Assembly (NCBI RefSeq): GCF_004216535.1 | Contig: NZ_SGWX01000001.1 | Location: forward strand, 2,232,001 to 2,296,000 | Length of the DNA stretch: 64,000 nt | DNA from: Xylanimonas ulmi | GTDB taxonomy: Bacteria; Actinomycetota; Actinomycetes; Actinomycetales; Cellulomonadaceae | Reading direction: 5' to 3' | In this document: positions 43,051-51,058 of the stretch, piece after piece | Numbering within the stretch: the first letter of the stretch is position 1 | Layout of the letters: the number at the start of each line of letters is the position of its first letter | The notes under the pieces: generated by a model | What the model was told of the DNA's origin: nothing | Databases searched by the model: none | The model's input: the letters and a program-made list of their open reading frames with translations, nothing else | Position numbers and translations under genes: made by a program

Positions 43051-44262
43051 CTACCTCGTGGCCAGCGCCGGCGCGGACTGGTCGGCGGTAGTGGGGTGCG
43101 GGTCGTCGGTGGCCGCGGCGGCGGTGATCCGGCGGGCGAAGACCGCGAGCACCACGACGCCGGCTGTGAGCACGGCGGCCGCGACCCAGAACGGCGCCGC
43201 GAAGCCCACGTGCTCGGCGAGCAGGCCCGAGACCACCGGGGCGGGGGCGGCGAAGCCCCATCGGACGAGGTTGAACGCGCCGGTCGTGACGCGACGCTCG
43301 GGGTCACCCGTGGCCAGCGCCAGGTCGGTCATGTTCGCGTTGGTCACGCCCATGCACAGGCCCGCGACCACCAGCATCGCGATCGAGAACCAGGTCGCGG
43401 GAGACAGCGCCAGCCCGACGAGCGTCGCGACCAGCACCACGAACGCGGCGCCCAGTGTGGGCACGGCGCCGATGCGCTGGGTCAGGCGGCGCCCGATGAC
43501 GAGGATGCCGACCGCGAGGCCCGCGCCCCACCCGGTGAACACCAGACCGAGCGGCACGATGTCGAGGCCCAGGGCGACCGGGCCGAAGCCGAGCACCGTG
43601 AAGAACACGAAGTTGTAGGTCGCCACGACGATCGACACGATCACGAAGGCCGGGCGGCGGAACGCGGCGAAGGCGCGGCGCACGGTCAGCGGCGCGGGGC
43701 GCTGCGGGGGGTCGCTGAGCTTGGTCAGCGCGATGACGAGCGCGCCGATCATGAACACGCCGCACGCGAAGAACGGCACGCGCCACGAGATCTGCCCCAG
43801 CAGCCCGCCGATCAGCGGGCCGAGCGCGAATCCGAGCCCGAGGCACGTCTCGTACAGCTCGACGACCCACTCGCGGTCGCGGGCCAGCGAGATGAGCAGC
43901 ACCATCGCGGTGACGAAGAACATCGAGTTGCCCGCGCCCCACAGGCCGCGCAGCGCCGCGAGCGAGCCGATCGTGCCGGCGAGCGAGGCGAGGATCGCGG
44001 CGACCGCGACCACACTGACGCCCGTGACCAGGACCTTCTTGTAGCCGAAGCGTCCGGTCGAGATGGTCACCGGGATCATGAGGATCGCCATGACGGCGAC
44101 GTACGCGGTGAACAGCAACTCGATCTGCCACGTCGTCGCGCCGATCTCCGCGCCGATGACGGGCAGGATCGGGTCGACGACGCCGATCCCGGCGATGGCG
44201 AAGAACGCGGTCAGGGCGGTGGCGTAGATGGCTGTCTTGTTCGGTTCGTCGCGTGGGGACAC
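43051..44262 (-). CDS. MFS transporter (12 helices)
   Basis: 403 residues with 12 predicted helices. The motif between helices 2 and 3 is TISTGRFGYKKVLVTGVSVVA, the MFS motif A in a modified form (usually GxLaDrxGrkxxl). FALGPLIGGLLGQISWRVPFF resembles motif C of drug/proton antiporters. GTG 44262 (VSPRDEPNK) is chosen since AGGAGG precedes it by seven bases; the longer frame to 44307 has no such site. Drug or metabolite efflux is likely; the substrate is unknown. It ends 13 bases from the convergent hydrolase. Confidence 0.85.
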   Translation of the reverse strand: MSPRDEPNKTAIYATALTAFFAIAGIGVVDPILPVIGAEIGATTWQIELLFTAYVAVMAILMIPVTISTGRFGYKKVLVTGVSVVAVAAILASLAGTIGSLAALRGLWGAGNSMFFVTAMVLLISLARDREWVVELYETCLGLGFALGPLIGGLLGQISWRVPFFACGVFMIGALVIALTKLSDPPQRPAPLTVRRAFAAFRRPAFVIVSIVVATYNFVFFTVLGFGPVALGLDIVPLGLVFTGWGAGLAVGILVIGRRLTQRIGAVPTLGAAFVVLVATLVGLALSPATWFSIAMLVVAGLCMGVTNANMTDLALATGDPERRVTTGAFNLVRWGFAAPAPVVSGLLAEHVGFAAPFWVAAAVLTAGVVVLAVFARRITAAAATDDPHPTTADQSAPALATR

Positions 44263-44366
44263 GCCAAGGCCTCCTGTGGAGCGGTGGGGATGCTCCGCAT
44301 GATACAAGGTTTCATTGCTTCAGGCAACGGTCTATCAGGCAGAGGCCGCCGTCCATCAGACCTCGG

Positions 44367-44440
44367 TGCCCCCGCCGGGACTCGAACCCGGACTGTGCCG
44401 GGTTTAAGCCGGCTGCCTCTGCCAATTGGGCTACGGGGGC
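44367..44440 (-). tRNA. tRNA with UAA anticodon (nominally tRNA-Leu), short variable loop
   Basis: A 74-base cloverleaf on the minus strand. Acceptor stem GCCCCCG/CGGGGGC, 3-bp D stem GCC/GGC with loop CAATTGGCAGA, anticodon stem GCCGG/CCGGC with loop CTTAAAC, variable loop ACAGT, T stem CCGGG/CCCGG with loop TTCGAGT, discriminator A. The anticodon reads UAA (codon UUA, Leu). Leucine tRNAs normally have a long variable arm; this one has five bases, although the D arm looks leucine-like. CCA is not encoded (ACCG follows). The identity is therefore uncertain. It lies alone between an MFS gene and ndh. Confidence 0.85.
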
Positions 44441-44474
44441 GGCGACGTCGTCGGGCACGCGGCCCGACGACGCC

Positions 44475-44506
44475 AGGGGCGCCGCACGCGAACGTGCGAC
44501 GCCCCT
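44475..44506 (-). terminator. Terminator hairpin after ndh
   Basis: AGGGGCGCCGCACG (44475-44488) and CGTGCGACGCCCCT (44493-44506) pair with one mismatch and a CGAA loop. It lies 43 bases after the ndh stop on the minus strand and just upstream of the tRNA. Confidence 0.7.
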
Positions 44507-44548
44507 GAAGCCTACGGAACCCGGCGCGCCGGGCTCACCTCATGCGGC

Positions 44549-46027
44549 TCACTTCGTCGCCGGCGACGACTCGACGACCTTGCCCTCGGCGGCGGTCTCG
44601 GCCGACGACTCGGCCTTCTGCTCGACCTTCGTCCCGGCGGGCGCCGGCGGCACGGCCGCCTTGCGGAACTCGTCGCGCGGGTCGTGCACCGAGCCGAGCG
44701 AGATGATCTCGCGGCCCATCAGGAACTGGCCGATCCAGCCGATGACGATGCGGATCTTGCGGTTGCCCGTCGGCATCGCGAGCACGTGGTAGCTGCGGTG
44801 GGCCGCCCACGCGAGGAAGCCGCGCAGCTTGAGGAAGCCGAACAGCTCCGCGACGCCCTTGTACAGGCCGAGCGAGGCGACCACGCCGACGCTCTTGTGC
44901 GCGTACTCCTCGACCTGCTTGCCCGCGCGCTTGGCGGCGATGTTGTCGGCCAGGCGCTTGGCCTCGCGGATCGCGTGCTGGGCGTTGGGCGGGCAGAACT
45001 TGCCCGGGTTGAGCACGTCGGGCACCGCGGCGCAGTCACCGGCCGACCACGCGTCGGGGACAACCTCGCCGTCCTCGGTGGCGACCTGGAGCGTCGGGAG
45101 CACGATGACGCGGCCGAGCCTGTCGATCGGCAGGTCGGAGGCCTCCTTGAGCACCGGGTTGGCCTTGACGCCTGCGGTCCACACGATCGTGTCGGAGTCG
45201 AACTCCACACCCGTCGACGTCGTGACGTGACCGTCGACGCACGAGTTGAGGAACGTGTTGAGGTGGAACTCGATGCCCCGCTTCTTCATCTCCTCCAGAG
45301 CCCACTCGCCCATCGGCTCGGAGACCTCGGGCAGGATGCGGCCGGAGCCCTCGATCATGACGAAGCGCAGGTCCGAGGGGTCGATCGTCGCGTAGTTGCG
45401 CGTCGCGTACCGGGCCATGTCCTCGATCTCGGCGATCGCCTCGACGCCCGCGAAGCCGCCACCGATGAACGTGAACGTCAGCATGCGCTTGCGCAGGTCC
45501 GCGTCCCACGTCGAGGACGCGACGTCCATGCGGTTGAGCACGTGGTTGCGGACGGCGATGGCCTCTTCGACGTTCTTGAAGCCGATCGCCGTCTCGGCCA
45601 GGCCCGGGATGGGCAGCGTGCGCGAGACCGAGCCGAGGCCGACGACGAGCTCGTCGTAGGTGACCTCATACGACTCGCCCGCCTCGGGCTGGATGGTGAC
45701 GCGCTTGTCGCCGTGGTCGATCGCGGTGACCTTGCCCTGCAGCACGTCGACGCCCTTGAGCGCCCAGCGGTGCGGCGCGACGACGTCGCGGGCCTCGATC
45801 GAGCCCGCACCCGCCTCGGGCAGGAACGGCGCGTAGGTCATGTACGGACGGGGGTCGACGACGACGATCGCAGCGTCGCTCTTCTTGAGCTTCTTGCGCA
45901 GGCGCCGGGCCACGTAGAGCCCGACGGACCCGCCGCCGAGCACCACAATGCGCGGCACCTTACGGGGTCGGGCGGACCCGGTCGCCTTCTGGGCAGGGGT
46001 GACCGAGGTCAGGTCGTTCTGAGGCAT
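44549..46027 (-). CDS. ndh: Type II NADH dehydrogenase (NDH-2)
   Basis: 492 residues. Two Rossmann folds: the FAD site VPRIVVLGGGSVGLYVARRL near residues 24-43, and the NADH site LTFTFIGGGFAGVEAIAEIEDMA. DRLGRVIVLPTLQ and AWSAGDCAAVPD give the second FAD contact, and PPNAQHAIREAKRLADNIAAKRAGK is typical of NDH-2. A C-terminal amphipathic region (KLRGFLAWAAHRSYHVLAMPT) would bind the membrane. The enzyme passes electrons from NADH to menaquinone without pumping protons. The start codon seems to be also the transcription start, with a DosR-like box just upstream. Confidence 0.94.
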   Translation of the reverse strand: MPQNDLTSVTPAQKATGSARPRKVPRIVVLGGGSVGLYVARRLRKKLKKSDAAIVVVDPRPYMTYAPFLPEAGAGSIEARDVVAPHRWALKGVDVLQGKVTAIDHGDKRVTIQPEAGESYEVTYDELVVGLGSVSRTLPIPGLAETAIGFKNVEEAIAVRNHVLNRMDVASSTWDADLRKRMLTFTFIGGGFAGVEAIAEIEDMARYATRNYATIDPSDLRFVMIEGSGRILPEVSEPMGEWALEEMKKRGIEFHLNTFLNSCVDGHVTTSTGVEFDSDTIVWTAGVKANPVLKEASDLPIDRLGRVIVLPTLQVATEDGEVVPDAWSAGDCAAVPDVLNPGKFCPPNAQHAIREAKRLADNIAAKRAGKQVEEYAHKSVGVVASLGLYKGVAELFGFLKLRGFLAWAAHRSYHVLAMPTGNRKIRIVIGWIGQFLMGREIISLGSVHDPRDEFRKAAVPPAPAGTKVEQKAESSAETAAEGKVVESSPATK

Positions 46028-46034
46028 AGATCAG

Positions 46035-46062
46035 AGTCTACGTCGGGACTTTGGTCCCGACG
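46035..46062 (-). promoter_or_regulatory. ndh leaderless promoter overlapped by a DosR-box-like palindrome
   Basis: On the minus strand TAGACT (46035-46040) lies seven bases before the ndh ATG, so the mRNA should be leaderless. Immediately upstream is GTCGGGACTTTGGTCCCGAC (46042-46061), within a perfect 10-base-arm inverted repeat (46040-46049 and 46054-46063). It matches the mycobacterial DosR/DevR consensus TTSGGGACTWWAGTCCCSAA at 17 of 20 positions by my count. Its position over the -10/-35 spacer would suit repression or unusual activation. Confidence 0.6.
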
Positions 46063-46262
46063 TCAAACGTCTTCAGGATCACTCAGAGCCCTCGCCGTCG
46101 AGCGATGCGCGCCACCCCGGATCGATCCACGCCCACAAACAGCCCTCGCGCCATCGCAGCAGCGCCCGCGACGTCGAAAGCCGCCTGGAGGATGTGACAC
46201 TCCGTAGTTTCGAGGGCGGCATCGGGGCCACCCGGTGCGCATCGCCCGACTCCGGAGTTCCC

Positions 46263-48155
46263 ATGCCCGCCCGGCCCGACGCCGCGTCACACACCCCGAA
46301 GCGATCCCGTCGCCCCGTCTCAGCCCTCCTGTCAGCGTCACTCGGGCTGGCCGGCTCCGTGGCGCTGGTCGCCGGGCCATGGGCGCAGTCCGCCGCAGCG
46401 GCGCCCGGAGCGTGCCCAGCCCCGGGAGACATGCCCGGCATCAGCCAACTCCCGCCGACGTTCATCGACTCGAACGTCTCGGTGTTCGCGGGCGGCGACT
46501 TCCTCGCGACGGGCGGCGCCGCCGAGAGCGAGGGACTGCACGTCATCCGCGGAGCCGCCCGCTTCGAGCAGTACCGCGACAGCGCCCGGACCTTCAACCT
46601 GGGCACGGTGGGCGCGGGGTCGCAGATCACACCCCCGGGCGGCCACCTCATGCTCCAGGTGGGCGGAGACGTCGATGTGGATTCCGGTGTGACCCTCAGC
46701 GTCGGGGCCCGCATCGCCGGCGGCGGCGCCGTCAACGTCGGCGGGTCCGTTGTGGGGGGCGGCGATGTCGAGACCAACGGCGGAGCCCTGACCGGGAGCA
46801 TGGGCGCCGGCGCGCTCGCGCCCTGGCACGACTACCACGAGGTCATCAAGGACGCCTCGCAGGCCCTGGCAGCGGCGCCCGACACCGGGCGCGTGGATGG
46901 CGTGAACTGGGACGCGGCGCGAATCAGGCGGTTCACCAGCACCGATCCCAGCAACACCACACTGCAGGCGTTCACGATCGACGCCGCCGAGCTCACCGGC
47001 GCGACCGAGCTCCAGTTCATCGGAATCCCACAGGACGCGCCCGTCGTCGTCAACGTCGTCGGCCACACGGACGTCACCCTGGCTCTGACCAGTGTGACGC
47101 TCAACGGCAGCGCCGCCGACCAGCACGCCACCCTGGGAGACGCCGCGTCACGGATCCTGTGGAACTTCGCCTCGACCGCGCGCCTCACGATGGGTGGCAC
47201 CAGCGAGTGGATCGGCTCGGTCCTCGCTCCCCAGGCCGACGTCGTGTTCCACACGAGCGCCAACGGCCGCGTGCTCGTGGGCGGCGACCTGACCACACGC
47301 GGCGAGGGCCACGAGTTCCACGCCTTCCCCTGGATCGGCCCCGCCCCGTTCGGATGCGTCGACGGGAGTTTCGCCGCGCGCAAGACCCTGACCGGAGTGG
47401 CCTCCGCGGCCGTGCCGCCCCACACCGTCTTCACGCTCAAGTACACCCACCGCCACGACGACGGCGCCACCCACACCGGGACGCTCCGACTCCCGCTCGA
47501 CGGCACGCTCGTCAGCGGACCCATGCTGCGAGCCGGCGCCGTCGTGACCCTGAGGGAGATCGACATCCCACAGATCGCCGGGGTCACGTGGGCCGATCCC
47601 GTTCTGATGATCGACGGTGAGCCGCAGGAGAACGGAGCGAGCTTCGTCATCGGCGAGAACACCATCGTCAGCGTCGTCGTGGTCAACACGGCGCACACCG
47701 ACGACGCGGACAAGGGCGCCGCGGTCCCCGAGGGCGACTACCCCGTGGCGGACCCTGACGACGACGGCCTCGCCGGGTACTTCCCCACCGAGGACGACCC
47801 CGACGACGACGGCCCCGCCGGGTACTTTCCCACCGAGGACGACCCCAACGACGACGCAGGCGAGGTCGGCACGGGCGAGGACGGCACGGGCGAGGACGGC
47901 ACGGGCGAGGTCGGCACGGGCGACGACGACATGGACGAGGACGACATGGACGAGGACGACGGCGCGGACGAGGGCGACGACGGCGCCCCCGCGGAGGACG
48001 GAGACGTGGACGACACCGCGAGCCTCGTGGGCTCGGTCACCGCGCGGCTTCCTGTCACGGGCGCGCCAGCCGTGCTCGCGACGGCGCTGGCGGCGATCCT
48101 CACCGTGACGGGCGCAATCCTCGCCGTCGTCGCCCGCCAGCGTCGGACCGCGTGA
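46263..48155 (+). CDS. LPXTG-anchored surface protein: choice-of-anchor A and DUF5979-like domains with acidic repeats
   Basis: 630 residues from ATG 46263 (CCGGAG upstream); a GTG at 46194 is less likely. A signal peptide (RRPVSALLSASLGLAGSVALVAGPWAQSAAAA) is followed by a beta-rich 'choice-of-anchor A' domain (ISQLPPTFIDSNVSVFAGGDFLATGG ... WIGSVLAPQADVVFHTSANGRVLVGGDL ... EGHEFHAFPW), then an Ig-like DUF5979-type domain (GSFAARKTLTGVASAAVPPHTVFTLKYTH). An extremely acidic stalk has 15-residue repeats ending GYFPTEDD and then Gly-Thr-Gly-Glu-Asp repeats. LPVTG near the C-terminus, a hydrophobic helix and RQRRTA form the sortase signal. It would be bound to peptidoglycan. Function likely adhesive; not established. 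Confidence 0.85.
   Translation: MPARPDAASHTPKRSRRPVSALLSASLGLAGSVALVAGPWAQSAAAAPGACPAPGDMPGISQLPPTFIDSNVSVFAGGDFLATGGAAESEGLHVIRGAARFEQYRDSARTFNLGTVGAGSQITPPGGHLMLQVGGDVDVDSGVTLSVGARIAGGGAVNVGGSVVGGGDVETNGGALTGSMGAGALAPWHDYHEVIKDASQALAAAPDTGRVDGVNWDAARIRRFTSTDPSNTTLQAFTIDAAELTGATELQFIGIPQDAPVVVNVVGHTDVTLALTSVTLNGSAADQHATLGDAASRILWNFASTARLTMGGTSEWIGSVLAPQADVVFHTSANGRVLVGGDLTTRGEGHEFHAFPWIGPAPFGCVDGSFAARKTLTGVASAAVPPHTVFTLKYTHRHDDGATHTGTLRLPLDGTLVSGPMLRAGAVVTLREIDIPQIAGVTWADPVLMIDGEPQENGASFVIGENTIVSVVVVNTAHTDDADKGAAVPEGDYPVADPDDDGLAGYFPTEDDPDDDGPAGYFPTEDDPNDDAGEVGTGEDGTGEDGTGEVGTGDDDMDEDDMDEDDGADEGDDGAPAEDGDVDDTASLVGSVTARLPVTGAPAVLATALAAILTVTGAILAVVARQRRTA
47751..47855 (+). repeat. 45-bp coding tandem repeats in the surface-protein stalk
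   Basis: Two 45-base units (47751-47795, 47796-47840) differ at three positions and a third begins at 47841. They encode DPDDDGLAGYFPTED and DPDDDGPAGYFPTED. A run of shorter GGCACGGGCGAGGAC-type units follows to about 47930. Copy number may vary between strains. Confidence 0.85.
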
Positions 48156-48203
48156 CGCGCGCGTCTCGGGGGCGCTGACGCCGAACCCCCGGCGCGCGAG
48201 CGC

Positions 48204-49517
48204 TCACCTCGTCGCGACCTCGCTCGCGCCCTGCTCCCGCTCCTGAGCGCCAGCGCCTGCGGCAGGCGAGGCCTGGGCCGACGAGTCGGAGGCGGTCGGC
48301 GCGGACGGCGTCGGCGCGGGCGGCGTCTGCTCGGCCTCGGGCTGATCGGCCTCACGGGGCGCGTCCGGCGCGTCGTCGGCTGGGGCCTTCTCGCCCGGCG
48401 TCCTCTCGTCCGCGATCACCGTCGGCGCCTGGAGGAACGGCCACGGCATGGTCTGCGGCCGCGCGCCCACGACAGGCCCGAACTCGCCGGTCTTCTCGTC
48501 GAACGCCATGTCTGTGCTCGCGAACGCCCGCAGCGGGTAGACGTTCCAGCGCTCGCGACCGTCGGTCGCCAGGCCGGGACGGAAGATCCACTGGCCGTCG
48601 ACGTCCGGCACGGCCCACTCAGAGTCCTGGGCGTCGCGCGTCACGGTGCGCACCGGCCGACCCCTGTCGTCGAAGATCTGGACGTCGCGCAGCGGGAGCC
48701 CCTGCGCGTCGTAGGCGAACAGGTTCGAGATCTGCATGCCGTCGACCCACACGCCGTCTCCCTGGCCCGGGCCGAGTCCCGAGCCGAGCCCGACCTGGCT
48801 TGAGGCGAACCCGTCGTTCCAGCCCTGCGAGTACCCGCCGTCACCCGATCCCGCCGTGTGGACGAACCGGTCGCGAGTCTGCGCGGCGAGCGGCAGCGCG
48901 ACGACGATCGCGAGCACGGACGCGACGGTCGCCAGTCGCGGCATCCACCGCCACGGCATCCATCGGCCCCGCGCCCACTGGACGCTGATCGCGACCGCGA
49001 CGAGTTGAGTGACCAGGTCGGACGGCGCGACCGGCACCAGTGAGAACGCGGATCCGTCGATCAGCGCGGCGGCCGCCGAGCCGAGCACCCAGCCGCGTGC
49101 GACCCACCAGACGGGTGTGAGGTCGCCGAGCGCGCCCCGCAGGCTCGCCCACCCCGCGGTCGAGGTGACCGGCGCCCACGCGCGAGCCCACGTGTCGCGG
49201 GCGGAGCGCGATGCGGCCGCGAGGCGCTCACGCGTCCGGCCCCGACGACGCGCGGGCGCGGCCTGCGGCAGACCCGCCGCCGCGCGCAGGTCGGCCGCGT
49301 ACTGCGCCGCCGGTCCGAAGACCACGGCGAGGTCGAGGACGACGTCGTCGCCGTCGTCGGGCGCCGGCGGGAGCCGGTCGGCGAGCGCGTCGGCGAGGTC
49401 GGCGTCCAGCCCGTCGGTCAGGTCCTCGACGACGTCGGGGCCGAGGTCGGCCAGGTGGAGCCGCACGGCCTGGGCATAGCCGCGCACGTGCGCGTCGAGC
49501 AACGTCTCGGTGGTCAT
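48204..49517 (-). CDS. Membrane protein with HAAS-like N-terminus, PadR-linked
   Basis: 437 residues from ATG 49517. The first 100 residues (LLDAHVRGYAQAVRLHLADLGPDVVEDLTDGLDADLADAL) are helical and resemble the HAAS-type signalling modules found beside PadR regulators. Two to four membrane helices follow (WVARGWVLGSAAAALIDGSAFSLV, LVTQLVAVAISVQWARG, LATVASVLAIVVALPLAAQ). The rest would be outside the membrane: GYSQGWNDGFASSQVGLGSGLG, a beta-rich domain with IFRPGLATDGRERWNVYPLRAFAS, and a Pro/Ala/Glu-rich tail. The start overlaps the PadR stop by one base. Function unknown; likely the target or partner of PadR. Confidence 0.72.
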   Translation of the reverse strand: MTTETLLDAHVRGYAQAVRLHLADLGPDVVEDLTDGLDADLADALADRLPPAPDDGDDVVLDLAVVFGPAAQYAADLRAAAGLPQAAPARRRGRTRERLAAASRSARDTWARAWAPVTSTAGWASLRGALGDLTPVWWVARGWVLGSAAAALIDGSAFSLVPVAPSDLVTQLVAVAISVQWARGRWMPWRWMPRLATVASVLAIVVALPLAAQTRDRFVHTAGSGDGGYSQGWNDGFASSQVGLGSGLGPGQGDGVWVDGMQISNLFAYDAQGLPLRDVQIFDDRGRPVRTVTRDAQDSEWAVPDVDGQWIFRPGLATDGRERWNVYPLRAFASTDMAFDEKTGEFGPVVGARPQTMPWPFLQAPTVIADERTPGEKAPADDAPDAPREADQPEAEQTPPAPTPSAPTASDSSAQASPAAGAGAQEREQGASEVATR

Positions 49518-49852
49518 CACGCCGCCTCGTTCCTTCCGGTGCCGAGCAGGCCGCCGAGCGTCACGGCGAACTCCTGCCACTCCTTGCGCTGAGTGCCGAG
49601 CATCTCCCGCCCATACGGGGTGATGCCGTAGTACTTACGGTGCGGGCCCTCGTCCGAGGGGCGCACGTAACTCGTCAGCGCGCCCGCCGAGTACAGCCGC
49701 CGCAGCGTGCCGTAGACCGAGGCGTCACCGACGTCGTGCAGGCCCTGCGCGCGCAGGCGCCGCACGACGTCGTAGCCGTAGCCGTCCTCGTCGGCGACGA
49801 CGGCGAGCACGGCGGCGTCGAGCACGCCCTTGAGCAGTTGGGTGGTGTCCAT
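49517..49852 (-). CDS. PadR-family transcriptional regulator
   Basis: 111 residues, the size of a minimal PadR. The winged helix reads LLKGVLDAAVLAVVADEDGYGYDVVRRLRAQGLHDVGDASVYGTLRRLYSAGALTSYV with the usual PHRKYYGITPYGREML wing. A short C-terminal helix (QRKEWQEFAVTLGGLL) would allow dimerisation. ATG 49852 follows GGGAGGGACC; the frame extends to 49894. It is cotranscribed with the membrane protein downstream, whose start overlaps its stop. Confidence 0.9.
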   Translation of the reverse strand: MDTTQLLKGVLDAAVLAVVADEDGYGYDVVRRLRAQGLHDVGDASVYGTLRRLYSAGALTSYVRPSDEGPHRKYYGITPYGREMLGTQRKEWQEFAVTLGGLLGTGRNEAA

Positions 49853-49959
49853 AGGTCCCTCCCGGGTGTCAGCGGGACCGACGCTACTACGCACACCGCA
49901 CTACTGTCTGACGCGCAAGCGGCGTGTCGCGCACACTCGGGTGCGCGCGGGAGCGTGCC

Positions 49960-50922
49960 TCAGCGCACCGAGAGCGCGATGCCGTCCAGGATGTCGTGCT
50001 CGCTCGTGACCACGTGGGTCAGCTCGCCGCCGCCCGCGGCGACGGCGTCGCGCACGCGTCCGATCACCTCAGCCCAGATCACGGCGCCGGCCCCGATCAC
50101 GTCGGCCCGGCCCGGCTGCAGGAACCCGAGCGCGAGCCGCTCCGCGCGGGTCATCGCCAGCAGTCGGTCACACGCCGCCAGCACCTCGTCGACGGCGAGC
50201 ACGGTCCCGTCGACGGCGTCGCGGTCGTAGGCGCGCAGCCCCAGCGCGTAGGCGGTGATCGAGGTGACAGACCCGGCGAGGCCGACCAGCGTCGTGGTGC
50301 GACCCAGCGGCACGACGGCGGCCGCGGCGTCGAGCGCCGCGCGCACGTCCGCGCGGGCGGCGGCGACCTCGGCCGCGGTCGGCGGGTCGGAGTGCAGGTG
50401 CCGTTCGGTCAGTCGCACCGAGCCGACGTCCATCGACAGCGCGGCCTCGGGCGCGGCGTCGCCCAGCACGAGCTCGGTCGACCCGCCGCCCAGATCGACC
50501 ACCAGGTACGGGCCGGGGTGCGCGACGCTCACAGCGCCCGTGGCGCCGGTGAACGAGAGTTGGGCCTCCTCGTCGCCCGAGACCACCTCGGCCTCGACCC
50601 CGATGGCCTCACGGATCCCGGCGAAGAACGCCTCGCGGTTGCGCGCGTCGCGTGTGGCCGACGTCGCGACGAACCGCACGGCCTGCGCGCCCGCGTCGGA
50701 CAGCACGCGCGCGTACTCGCGCGTCACGGCGAAGGTGCGCTCCAGCGCGTCGGGCGCGAGCTCGCCGGTGCGGTCGACGCCCTGGCCCAGCCGAACGATC
50801 GTGGTGCGGCGCGCGACCTCGCTGAGCGAGCCGTCGGCGCCGACGTCGGCCACCAGGAGGCGGAGGGAGTTGGTGCCGCAGTCGACCGCGGCGACCCGGC
50901 GAGCGGAGGGAGCAGAAGTCAC
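49960..50922 (-). CDS. ppx: Ppx/GppA-family exopolyphosphatase
   Basis: 320 residues, the short actinobacterial form. The ASKHA fold shows VAAVDCGTNSLRLLVADV near the start and VVDLGGGSTELVLGD (about 130-145) as the second phosphate loop, with conserved acidic residues in EAEVVSGDEEAQLSF. DVGSVRLTERHL and GLAGSVTSITAYALGL are further blocks. It hydrolyses terminal phosphate of polyphosphate or pppGpp. GTG 50922 is used; GGGTGGGG lies upstream. Last gene of the eno-ftsB-DUF501-methyltransferase-ppx series. Confidence 0.93.
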   Translation of the reverse strand: MTSAPSARRVAAVDCGTNSLRLLVADVGADGSLSEVARRTTIVRLGQGVDRTGELAPDALERTFAVTREYARVLSDAGAQAVRFVATSATRDARNREAFFAGIREAIGVEAEVVSGDEEAQLSFTGATGAVSVAHPGPYLVVDLGGGSTELVLGDAAPEAALSMDVGSVRLTERHLHSDPPTAAEVAAARADVRAALDAAAAVVPLGRTTTLVGLAGSVTSITAYALGLRAYDRDAVDGTVLAVDEVLAACDRLLAMTRAERLALGFLQPGRADVIGAGAVIWAEVIGRVRDAVAAGGGELTHVVTSEHDILDGIALSVR

Positions 50923-51058
50923 GCGCCCCACCCTCTCACCCCTCACCCACTCCCCCACCCCGCTGGCCGCGCCGCCGCCCGACGGTTCGGCGCGGCGGTG
51001 GATGCGCAGTGGTGGCTCGCGCCACTCGGGGCGGCGCCGAGGCGCCCGCACCGGGGTG

